Part shown: in pieces, positions 1 to 5,387 of the stretch
Layout of the letters: every line of letters starts with the position of its first letter
Numbering within the stretch: the first letter of the stretch is position 1
Assembly: GCA_947587115.1 (NCBI GenBank)
Contig: CANPXY010000066.1
Span: 1 to 6,514 of the forward strand
Source: an uncultured Bacilli bacterium
Lineage (GTDB): Bacteria > Bacillota_I > Bacilli_A > RF39 > UBA660
Direction: 5' to 3'
DNA length: 6,514 nucleotides
The notes under the pieces: generated by a model
Database searches by the model: none
What the model was told of the DNA's origin: nothing
Seen by the model: the letters and a program-made list of their open reading frames with translations, nothing else
Position numbers and translations under genes: made by a program

Positions 1-92
1 AATACACGAATGTATCCACATAAAAACCCAAATAACTTGTTCTTTGGCTCTTGACCTATGGCTATTCGCGCATCAGGTGGATGTGGATACAT
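1..92 (-). other. Open frame of 30 codons running off the left edge, unrecognised
   Basis: From ATG at 92, behind a weak AAGGAAAGCG site, a frame reads MYPHPPDARIAIGQEP and continues without a stop to the window edge. It lies about 20 bases after the expected start of transcription of the consensus promoter. I recognise no family, and 30 stop-free codons are not strong evidence of coding. In related clusters dnaG often follows glyS, but this peptide does not look like a primase N-terminus. The inverted repeat at 10-92 overlaps the same bases, so it is either a short leader peptide, the beginning of a gene, or non-coding RNA. Confidence 0.2.
10..92 (-). repeat. 12-bp inverted repeat enclosing a possible three-way RNA junction
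   Basis: The plus strand has ATGTATCCACAT at 10-21 and its exact reverse complement ATGTGGATACAT at 81-92. In the transcript from the promoter at 120-148 these form a closing stem. Inside, 78-75 with 57-54 (ACCU/AGGU) and 73-71 with 60-58 (AUG/CAU) make one small hairpin with a bulged G, and 47-43 with 32-28 (CCAAA/UUUGG) another, giving a three-way junction layout. The pairing was done by eye. I do not recognise the family: it could be a small RNA, a riboswitch-like leader cut by the window edge, or chance pairing in a coding region. Confidence 0.5.
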
Positions 93-119
93 CGCTTTCC
101 TTTTTCATTTATATGTATG

Positions 120-148
120 ATTATACTTAGAGTTTCCTCATTTGTCAA
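120..148 (-). promoter_or_regulatory. Perfect-consensus sigma-A promoter reading left
   Basis: TTGACA at 148-143 and TATAAT at 125-120 are separated by exactly 17 bases, an exact match to the vegetative consensus. It starts 16 bases after the glyS stop and reads in the same direction; the start of transcription should be near 113. No terminator hairpin is visible between the glyS stop and this promoter. It would drive strong, probably constitutive, transcription of whatever lies past the left edge or of the structured region at 1-113. Confidence 0.85.
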
Positions 149-164
149 TCTTTTTTTGGATTTT

Positions 165-1541
165 CTAAAATTTTGTTTTCTCTGCTATGTAGGGAATAAC
201 TTCTTCAATTCCCAAAGTAATCTGTTCCATCGTATCACGATCTCTTATGGTAACTTTATTTTCATTTAAAGTCGTATCATCAATGGTAATACAAAATGGT
301 GTTCCAATCGCATCACTTCGACGATATCTTTTTCCAATTGAGCCGGTCTCATCATAGCTACAAGAGAACTCTTTGGTTAAAGTGCGATAAATCTCTTGGG
401 CTTTTTCACCATGATATTTCTTAACGAGCGGAAGAATCGTCACTTTGTATGGTGCAAGATATGGATGAAGTTTCAAGAGTTCTCGAGTCTCCCCGTTTTC
501 TAGTTTCTCTTCTTGATAAGCGTCACATAACACGGTTAAGAACGTACGCTCAACGCCCACACTTGGCTCGATGACATATGGAATATATTTTTCGTTGGTC
601 TCAGGATCCAAATACGTCTGCGCCACACCAGATACTTTTTGATGTTGTGACAAATCGTAGTCGGTACGAGAAGCAATTCCCCAAAGTTCGCCCCAACCAA
701 AAGGAAATAAATACTCAATGTCCGTAGTGGCATTACTATAGAAAGAAAGTTCTTCCTTCGAGTGATCCCTTAACCGTAAATGATCTTTGTCAATACCAAG
801 TGAAAGTAAAAACTGATAACAATAATCTTTATAATATTGATGCCACTCCAATTCCGTTCCTGGCTTACAGAAGAATTCAAGTTCCATCTGCTCAAACTCT
901 CTGACCCGGAAAATAAAGTTTCCTGGCGTAATTTCGTTACGAAAACTCTTTCCCACTTGCCCAATACCAAATGGCACTTTAAGACGCATGCTTCTTTGTA
1001 CATTTAAGAAATCGACAAAGATTCCTTGCGCGGTTTCTGGTCGTAAATAGATGGTACTCTTCTCTTCTTCGGTCACACCTTGAAAGGTCTTGAACATCAA
1101 ATTGAATTCCCGAATGTCGGTGTAATCTAATGCTCCACAGTTTGGACAGACAATATTGTGTTCTTTTATATAGGAAAGTAATTCTTCGTGACTCATGCCA
1201 CCCGCATCTTCGACGCCACTTTCTTCAACCAATTTGTCAGCCCGATGTCTCGTCTTACATTTCTTACAGTCGATTAAAGGATCAGAGAACGTCGCAATAT
1301 GACCACTTGCTTCCCAGGTTTTAGGATTCATCAAAATGGCACTGTCTAAACCCACGTTGTTAGGATCTTCCTGCACAAATTTTTTTAGCCAAGCATTTTT
1401 AATATTGTTTTTTAAAAGAACACCCAAAGGTCCGAAATCCCAAGAATTGGCAAGACCACCATAGATCTCACTTCCCTGAAATACATACCCATATTGTTTA
1501 CAATAATTTACCAACTGATCCATTGTCAACTTTTCCATCAT
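165..1541 (-). CDS. glyS: Glycine--tRNA ligase (dimeric, alpha2 type)
   Basis: Class II aminoacyl-tRNA synthetase that charges tRNA-Gly. It is the single-polypeptide alpha2 form (458 residues here), not the alpha/beta GlyQS form of Bacillus subtilis. Order of blocks: N-terminal SEIYGGLANSWDFGPLG (24-40), SGHIATFSDPL (79-89), paired cysteines C92-x2-C95 and C132-x2-C135 typical of the inserted domain, class II motif 2 as SFRNEI (199-204) with FRVREFEQME (211-220), motif 3 as GVERTFL (329-335), then an anticodon-binding domain from about 365 with RYRRSDAIGTPFC (405-417). Two ATGs are in tandem at 1541 and 1538. The site GGGGTGAG leaves only one base after GGTGA before the first ATG but four before the second, the spacing seen for neighbours, so translation may begin at 1538. 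It follows the LOG gene by 7 bases and is presumably T-box controlled. Confidence 0.97.
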   Translation of the reverse strand: MMEKLTMDQLVNYCKQYGYVFQGSEIYGGLANSWDFGPLGVLLKNNIKNAWLKKFVQEDPNNVGLDSAILMNPKTWEASGHIATFSDPLIDCKKCKTRHRADKLVEESGVEDAGGMSHEELLSYIKEHNIVCPNCGALDYTDIREFNLMFKTFQGVTEEEKSTIYLRPETAQGIFVDFLNVQRSMRLKVPFGIGQVGKSFRNEITPGNFIFRVREFEQMELEFFCKPGTELEWHQYYKDYCYQFLLSLGIDKDHLRLRDHSKEELSFYSNATTDIEYLFPFGWGELWGIASRTDYDLSQHQKVSGVAQTYLDPETNEKYIPYVIEPSVGVERTFLTVLCDAYQEEKLENGETRELLKLHPYLAPYKVTILPLVKKYHGEKAQEIYRTLTKEFSCSYDETGSIGKRYRRSDAIGTPFCITIDDTTLNENKVTIRDRDTMEQITLGIEEVIPYIAEKTKF

Positions 1542-1548
1542 CTCACCC

Positions 1549-2118
1549 CTATTTCTTCGTTTTTACTTCTCTTTTGTCTTTGTTAATAGAATCAAGATAC
1601 GTAAATAACGACTCTTGATCGTAGACCACTTTATAATTTTTTTCGACCTCACGATCAGCATAGCCATTTTTATAAAAGCTATCCATCATGCGTAGTAATG
1701 GATCAAAACTTCGATCCTCATTGTAGAGAATCATCGGAACATCTTGGCCATAAGTGCGCTTTTCTTCCAAAATTCCAAAGAACTCTGCGACCGTACCGAC
1801 ACCACCTGGCATAAATAAACAAGCATCGGCGTGATTTAAAATCTGCCGTGTCCGCTCAAAAGTATCTTCTGTCACAATTTTGATATCACAATACATCGAT
1901 GCAATGTCCTCTTGGTAAGAAGACGCAATGATCGCGGTAATCATCCGTCCGTGATCATGAAAAGCATTATAACAAAATTGCATCAAGCCACCAGTGTTTC
2001 CTCCCGTAACCAAGTCATAGTCCTTGCTGCTCGCCAAGTTTTGAAGTACCATTCCTGAAGATTCTAGTACATCCAAATACATATCATCTGACGAAGAACA
2101 AGCAATAAATAAATTCAT
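1549..2118 (-). CDS. LOG-family (TIGR00730-like) Rossmann-fold protein
   Basis: A 189-residue protein with a nucleotide-binding Rossmann-like fold of the LOG family, often misannotated as lysine decarboxylase; characterised members are cytokinin-type nucleoside 5'-monophosphate phosphoribohydrolases. Seen are the glycine-rich VTGGNTGGLM (37-46) and the hallmark PGGVGTVAE (104-112, with Glu112), followed by FFGILEEKRTYG. The usual M-x-x-RK motif before the hallmark reads FERTR (87-91), so the lysine is replaced by Thr. The start is ATG at 2118 with an ideal AAGGAGG five bases upstream; the frame continues to a TTG at 2148, but that lies in the leader and adds nothing family-like. It is the first gene behind the T-box and shares its ribosome-binding region with glyS: the TAG stop runs straight into the glyS site. 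The substrate is unknown; a link to glycine supply or translation is only contextual. Confidence 0.88.
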   Translation of the reverse strand: MNLFIACSSSDDMYLDVLESSGMVLQNLASSKDYDLVTGGNTGGLMQFCYNAFHDHGRMITAIIASSYQEDIASMYCDIKIVTEDTFERTRQILNHADACLFMPGGVGTVAEFFGILEEKRTYGQDVPMILYNEDRSFDPLLRMMDSFYKNGYADREVEKNYKVVYDQESLFTYLDSINKDKREVKTKK

Positions 2119-2130
2119 AACATCCTCCTT

Positions 2131-2255
2131 AAAATAAAAGAACTCCAACCAAAATGTAAAGACGCACCCAAAGTACGCGGTTCCACTTTACTTATTCTAG
2201 TTAGAATCCCTCGTTCTATATTGCTGATAGGTTTCCACCCCGTCATCGCATTGAC
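2131..2255 (-). promoter_or_regulatory. T-box leader, probably tRNA-Gly responsive, short form
   Basis: The mRNA contains the T-box sequence AAAGUGGAACCGCG. The antiterminator can be drawn exactly: helix A1 GUAAAG (2191-2186) with CUUUAC (2161-2156); the 7-base bulge UGGAACC (2185-2179); helix A2 GCGUAC (2178-2173) with GUGCGU (2167-2162), closed by UUUGG. In T-boxes the UGGN of the bulge pairs with the tRNA acceptor NCCA; UGGA here fits a U discriminator, which is that of bacterial tRNA-Gly, and glyS lies downstream. A small hairpin AUUCU-AACU-AGAAU (2207-2194) precedes it. I cannot recognise a canonical Stem I, AGUA loop or certain specifier; a GGG/GGA reading in GAGGGAUU near 2208 is only a candidate. 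Downstream, 2150-2138 and a UUAUUUU run may act in termination. Confidence 0.8.
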
Positions 2256-2261
2256 AACTTT

Positions 2262-2290
2262 ATTTTAATACAAACGGTCTTTTCCGTCAA
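2262..2290 (-). promoter_or_regulatory. Sigma-A type promoter for the LOG-glyS operon
   Basis: Reading left, TTGACG at 2290-2285 and TAAAAT at 2267-2262 are separated by exactly 17 bases, close to the TTGACA/TATAAT consensus. It lies in the 194-base gap between the YuiD-type gene and the LOG gene, just ahead of the T-box element. Transcription would begin near 2255. The -35 to -10 spacer contains a weak ACGG/CCGU hairpin that could also end incoming transcripts, though it is short and poorly followed by U. Confidence 0.75.
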
Positions 2291-2312
2291 CATTTTTTAA
2301 CGTTTTCCAATT

Positions 2313-2759
2313 CTAACATAAAAAATAGTTAAAGACCAAAGCAAAGATACTACCAAACAAAATTCCTGCCACTACTTCACTTGGATTGTGCCCTAGTTGC
2401 TCTTTTAACTTTCGATATCCTGCTTTGGTATCCTCTTCGATCATTTCATCGATGAGACGATTGATCATCACTGCTTGATTGCCACTTTCTTTACGAAGTC
2501 CAAAAGAATCATAGGCCACAATCAAAGAAAAAATCAAAGCGATCGCAAACACCGGACTTTCATATCCGACGTTTAAAAAAATCATCGTCGTAAGGGAAAA
2601 GACAAACGTCGTGTGGCTACTTGGCATACCGCCACATCCATTGAGAAGTCGCCCCCACTTTAACTTTTTAGCTTTAATAGATTCAATGATAAATTTAATC
2701 AACTGTGCCATGATCAAAGCCAACACTGGTACAATAATATATTTCAACTGTTCTAACAT
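2313..2759 (-). CDS. Divergent PAP2-family (YuiD-type) membrane protein
   Basis: A 148-residue membrane protein of the divergent PAP2 (DUF212, YuiD) family, distantly related to acid phosphatases/vanadium haloperoxidases. Conserved blocks are GGMPSSH at 43-49, VAYDSFGLRKESGNQA at 81-96 (usual form IVMYDAxGVRRxAGxQA) and LKEQLGHNPSEVVAG at 118-132. Hydrophobic segments run near 7-26, 50-64, 70-86 and 129-147. It is slightly shorter than the Bacillus homologue by memory. ATG at 2759 is preceded by GATGAGGTAAAG, overlapping the recO stop. A lipid-phosphate phosphatase role is plausible by family relation but not proven; with DgkA in the same operon an undecaprenyl-phosphate connection is conceivable. 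It is the last gene of this transcription unit; I see no strong terminator after it. Confidence 0.93.
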   Translation of the reverse strand: MLEQLKYIIVPVLALIMAQLIKFIIESIKAKKLKWGRLLNGCGGMPSSHTTFVFSLTTMIFLNVGYESPVFAIALIFSLIVAYDSFGLRKESGNQAVMINRLIDEMIEEDTKAGYRKLKEQLGHNPSEVVAGILFGSIFALVFNYFLC

Positions 2760-2766
2760 CTTTACC

Positions 2767-3504
2767 TCATCCGATCTTTTTTAAATTTTTTAAAAATTGT
2801 TTGCTTCGTAAATAAAGCCCTGTATAACGATCATAATATTCGTCAATAAATTGATCCAACTCTTCGACGATCTCATCTTTAAGATCCAGTTTTGTAATTT
2901 TGGAGATGTCGACATAGTAAAGCATGCGAATGAGCGAAATGACTTTACTGTCCACCAAGCGTTCATTCTGATAACAATTTCCGCAGACAAATCCACCTGC
3001 ACTACTGCTCAAAGTGACAATATTCTTATCATCCCCACAGAAGGCACAACCGTCGATCATCGGACGAACACCCAGGCAATCCAACATTTTAAGTTCTACC
3101 ATATTCGTCAAAATTTTTGGTGAAAAGCCCTCATCGATCTTAAGAAGAGCGCTGATTAAAGTCTCGTAGATCATCGGATCATTCGCTTGTTTTAAAACTT
3201 GATCCACGAGTTCCAAAAGATAGGACGCATAGCTAATCTTCGTAAGATCTTGGGTAATATTTTTCAAAGGATCAATCACATCGACCCCAATCAACGTCGA
3301 TAGTCCATCGGCCTTATAATAAATATGAAAAAAACCATAGACCAGCTTCGTACTGACACCACGTAATTTACTTTTCATGGAGCGACATCCTTTGGACAGA
3401 ATGCCAATCTTTCCATATTCTTTTGTAAACACGTGCAAAATCTTGCTTGATTCACTATAGTTTGTATCTCCTAAAACAATTCCCTCAACACGCTCGATTG
3501 TCAC
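2767..3504 (-). CDS. recO: DNA repair protein RecO
   Basis: RecO is the recombination mediator that, with RecR, displaces SSB and loads RecA on single-stranded gaps. The 245-residue length is typical. The N-terminal OB-fold is visible at about 1-80, with the family opening VEGIVLGDTNYSESSKIL (6-23), FTKEYGKIGILSKGCR (26-41) and a conserved K/R-rich stretch SMKSKLRG (42-49). The helical part follows, with the zinc-binding cysteines C153-x2-C156 and C174-x2-C177 around CAFCGD and the SSAGGFVCGNC block, all four intact. The start is a GTG at 3504 (MTIERVEGIV); the upstream site GAGAAGAAGTGAGAGT is weaker than those of its neighbours and lies in the yqzL end, so translation may depend on yqzL. 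The TGA stop is 7 bases from the next gene and is part of that gene's ribosome binding site. Confidence 0.96.
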   Translation of the reverse strand: MTIERVEGIVLGDTNYSESSKILHVFTKEYGKIGILSKGCRSMKSKLRGVSTKLVYGFFHIYYKADGLSTLIGVDVIDPLKNITQDLTKISYASYLLELVDQVLKQANDPMIYETLISALLKIDEGFSPKILTNMVELKMLDCLGVRPMIDGCAFCGDDKNIVTLSSSAGGFVCGNCYQNERLVDSKVISLIRMLYYVDISKITKLDLKDEIVEELDQFIDEYYDRYTGLYLRSKQFLKNLKKIG

Positions 3505-3508
3505 ACTC

Positions 3509-3595
3509 TCACTTCTTCTCTTTTAATCTGCTTGCCAACAAAAAATATTTGATATCGCCAGTTTCTTTAAATAAATTCCAAAGAAGATCCTCCAT
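3509..3595 (-). CDS. yqzL: YqzL-family microprotein
   Basis: A 28-codon gene between era and recO. It encodes MEDLLWNLFKETGDIKYFLL followed by ASRLKEKK. The pattern of an aromatic W-x-x-F, then TG(D/N)I-x-x-(Y/F)-LL is that of the YqzL family, whose Bacillus subtilis member (about 47 residues by memory) sits in exactly this place between era and recO. The start ATG at 3595 follows a very good site, GAGGTGAGAAAA, itself within a hairpin. The TGA stop at 3509-3511 is 4 bases before the recO GTG, so yqzL and recO are probably coupled. The protein is shorter than the Bacillus form, ending soon after the conserved core with a basic tail. Function is unknown in the family. Its small size means automatic annotation often misses it. 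Confidence 0.88.
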   Translation of the reverse strand: MEDLLWNLFKETGDIKYFLLASRLKEKK

Positions 3596-3638
3596 TTTTC
3601 TCACCTCTAATATTATCGTGAGAAAAACAATCTTCTTT
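3580..3638 (-). promoter_or_regulatory. Nested mRNA hairpin over the yqzL ribosome binding site and start
   Basis: Two perfect inverted repeats are nested. The outer arms are 3630-3638 (mRNA AAAGAAGAU) and 3580-3588 (AUCUUCUUU), 9 bp. The inner arms are 3618-3627 (UUUUUCUCAC) and 3595-3604 (GUGAGAAAAA), 10 bp, with a 13-base loop. Between them is an asymmetric internal loop (UG opposite UGGAGG). The inner 3' arm contains GUGAG of the yqzL site GAGGUGAG and the A of its AUG; the outer 3' arm lies within yqzL codons 3-6. The pairing is read directly from the sequence. A role in translation control, RNase III processing or mRNA stability is inference. There is no U-tract immediately after the structure, so an intrinsic terminator is unlikely. 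Confidence 0.6.
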
Positions 3639-4528
3639 TATTCATCTTTTGGATCTTCTAAACCAAGTTCCAATAAATATTTTTCTCGATCTCGCCAGTT
3701 TTCAATCGTCTTGACATAAGTACTCAAATATACTTTTTTGTGAAGTAATTTTTCGATGTCAAGGCGAGCATTCATTCCAATATTTTTTAACATCTGTCCA
3801 TTCTTGCCAATAATAATCTTCTTTAAATGATCACGGTCGACGATGATGACGACTCCAATGTCGACCCGATCGTCGTCTTCTTGATAAGTCTCTACAAGAC
3901 AGGTAACTGAATGTGGCACTTCATCCTTCGTAAGCATGAGCACTTTTTCGCGAACCAACTCACCGACCATAAAACGTAGTGACACATTTGTAAGATCTTC
4001 CGGATCATAATAAGGGGTACCTTCCTTTAAATAACGCTTGATACATTTGACGAGTTCATCTAAATTTTCTTTCTTAAGTCCAGAGATCGGTATAATCTCC
4101 TGAAAAGGATACCACTTAGATGCTTCATCGATCACATGAAGTAACTGTTCCCGCGGCATCTTGTCAATTTTATTAAGCAAAAGAAAAACTGGTACGTCCT
4201 GCTTTTCTAAATGTTTTAGAATAAATTCGTCTCCCCGACCGATTCCAGATTTAGCATCAACCAAAAACAAGATTAAATCGACGCCCGCCGTCGAAGTGTA
4301 AGCTTTACGATTGAGCACGTTTCCTAATTTGTGGGTCGGTTTATGAATTCCCGGCGTATCGACAAAGATAATCTGGGCATCATCATCATTATAGATTCCC
4401 TGAATGACATTTCTAGTTGTCCCCGCTTTATCGGAAGTAATGGCAAGATGCGTATCCAACAGACTATTAAGCAACGTACTTTTTCCAACATTTGGTCTTC
4501 CTACCAATGATACAAATCCACTTTTCAT
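3638..4528 (-). CDS. era: GTPase Era, 30S ribosome assembly
   Basis: Era is an essential GTPase that binds the 3' end of 16S rRNA and helps assemble the 30S subunit. All GTPase motifs are present: G1 GRPNVGKS (10-17), G2 around AGTTR (35-39), G3 DTPG (57-60), G4 NKID (119-122) and G5 ISG (148-150, usually ISA). The C-terminal KH domain follows, with VPHS at 204-207 and the RNA-binding GxxG loop as GKNG (241-244) in the context KKIIIGKNGQMLKNIG. The length of 296 residues is standard. ATG at 4528 is preceded by TAGGAGTATAGT; the TAG of that site is the dgkA stop, so the genes are 9 bases apart and probably coupled. Together with YbeY it gives the operon a 16S rRNA maturation theme. The stop codon (TAA, 3638-3640) touches the outer arm of the hairpin preceding yqzL. 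Confidence 0.98.
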   Translation of the reverse strand: MKSGFVSLVGRPNVGKSTLLNSLLDTHLAITSDKAGTTRNVIQGIYNDDDAQIIFVDTPGIHKPTHKLGNVLNRKAYTSTAGVDLILFLVDAKSGIGRGDEFILKHLEKQDVPVFLLLNKIDKMPREQLLHVIDEASKWYPFQEIIPISGLKKENLDELVKCIKRYLKEGTPYYDPEDLTNVSLRFMVGELVREKVLMLTKDEVPHSVTCLVETYQEDDDRVDIGVVIIVDRDHLKKIIIGKNGQMLKNIGMNARLDIEKLLHKKVYLSTYVKTIENWRDREKYLLELGLEDPKDE

Positions 4529-4537
4529 ACTATACTC

Positions 4538-4939
4538 CTAAAATAATCCGATGAAAAATTGATAAAATCTTGGGAAAAAGATGATTGCCCCAACGATAAA
4601 AGCAGCAATGGACAAAACGAATACTGCGGCACTCGCCGTATCTTTCGCAATCTTCGCTAGCGGATGAATATCAGGCATCGCCATATCGACTGCTGCTTCG
4701 ATCGCAGTATTTAACAGTTCCGCCCCCATGACAAAGCCAAACATCGTCACACAGAACAACCATTCTGTAGCTGAAATATGAAAAGCAAAGCCAAAAATGA
4801 TGACCAACAACGTGACGACCATATGAATGAGCATACTCTGTTCGTTTTTATAAGCGTAATTGAGTCCTTCGACCGAATAGCGAAAACTATCTAAAAATCG
4901 TTTGAAGCCCAAACGTTTTCTTCTACCTTTTGATTCCAT
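4538..4939 (-). CDS. dgkA: Diacylglycerol/undecaprenol kinase (DgkA family)
   Basis: A 133-residue integral membrane lipid kinase. In Bacillota the members of this family phosphorylate undecaprenol to undecaprenyl phosphate, the lipid carrier for cell-wall precursors. The signature AELLNTAIEAAVD lies at residues 73-85 (Glu74, Asn77, Glu81, Asp85), followed by the conserved KIAKDTASAAV at 96-106; the N-terminal EGLNYAYKNEQS (24-35) also matches. Three membrane helices are visible (about 39-54, 57-72, 105-123). The frame stays open upstream to 5029, but those 30 residues are arginine-rich, lie inside ybeY and match nothing in the family, so I take ATG at 4939. An AGGAGGAGG site sits 12 bases upstream, inside the ybeY end, with GGAAAG nearer. 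The start overlaps ybeY by 17 bases, suggesting translational coupling. In Bacillus cdd usually follows; here era follows directly. Confidence 0.95.
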   Translation of the reverse strand: MESKGRRKRLGFKRFLDSFRYSVEGLNYAYKNEQSMLIHMVVTLLVIIFGFAFHISATEWLFCVTMFGFVMGAELLNTAIEAAVDMAMPDIHPLAKIAKDTASAAVFVLSIAAFIVGAIIFFPRFYQFFIGLF

Positions 4940-5375
4940 AACTTTCCAATACCTCCTCCTGTTTTTGAAACATGATCTCTTCTTCTTCCTTCGTCTGATG
5001 ATCATAACCCAACAGATGGAAAAAACCATGTACTGCTAAAAAACAGATTTCTCTCAAAAATGAATGCCCATATTCAACAGCTTGTCCATGAGCACGATCT
5101 AAAGAAATATAAATATCTCCCAGCACTCTATAATGTTCAGGTAATACGACTTTTTTTTCATCTTCAAGAGCAAAAGTGATCACGTCGGTAGCGCAATCGA
5201 TCCCCCGATAGGTTCGATTCAACTCATGAAGATCTTCATCTCTTGCGATGATGACATTGCACTCAATATTTTTGAGTTGCTCGATTTTTGCTGCTTGCTG
5301 TAATACTTTCCGTACTGTTTTTAATTCTTTAGATAGATCTTCTTCTGTCTGATTAAAAATACCAATCTTAATCAA
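4923..5375 (-). CDS. ybeY: Endoribonuclease YbeY (rRNA maturation factor)
   Basis: YbeY is a small metal-dependent endoribonuclease that takes part in 16S rRNA 3'-end maturation and ribosome quality control in the cytoplasm. The hallmark zinc motif H-x3-H-x5-H is intact as HGFFHLLGYDH at residues 116-126 (His116, His120, His126). Other family blocks are LNRTYRGIDCATDVITFAL (52-70), with the usual TDVLSF appearing as TDVITF, and LGDIYIS (85-91). Length of 150 residues is normal for the family. The start is a TTG at 5375: the protein begins MIKIGIFNQ and the site AAGGAAGTGG lies just upstream, overlapping the TAA stop of the VanZ gene (5388-5390); no in-frame ATG exists between that stop and the TTG. 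The last 17 bases overlap dgkA. Era, also a 16S rRNA factor, is two genes downstream. Confidence 0.96.
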   Translation of the reverse strand: MIKIGIFNQTEEDLSKELKTVRKVLQQAAKIEQLKNIECNVIIARDEDLHELNRTYRGIDCATDVITFALEDEKKVVLPEHYRVLGDIYISLDRAHGQAVEYGHSFLREICFLAVHGFFHLLGYDHQTKEEEEIMFQKQEEVLESYGIKR

Positions 5376-5387
5376 TTTACCACTTCC

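Noticed and set aside
51..269. Plus-strand 72-residue frame across the glyS end and promoter
   Set aside because: Antisense to glyS and to the promoter; low-complexity, hydrophobic/aromatic composition from an AT-rich region; no ribosome binding site or family resemblance.
2119..2148. N-terminal extension of the LOG protein from TTG at 2148
   Set aside because: It lies in the T-box leader 3' arm; ATG at 2118 has an ideal AAGGAGG site and begins at the conserved first beta strand.
2268..2312. Intrinsic terminator for the upstream operon after the YuiD-type gene
   Set aside because: Only short pairings (AACG/UGUU, ACGG/CCGU of 4 bp) are present and U-tracts are poor; not enough to call.
3447..3719. 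Plus-strand 90-residue frame over recO start, yqzL and era end
   Set aside because: Antisense to three recognised genes; shadow frame with no ribosome binding site or family features.
4940..5029. 30-residue upstream extension of DgkA
   Set aside because: Lies wholly inside ybeY in another frame, is arginine/lysine-rich and has no family match; the ATG at 4939 fits the normal DgkA length.
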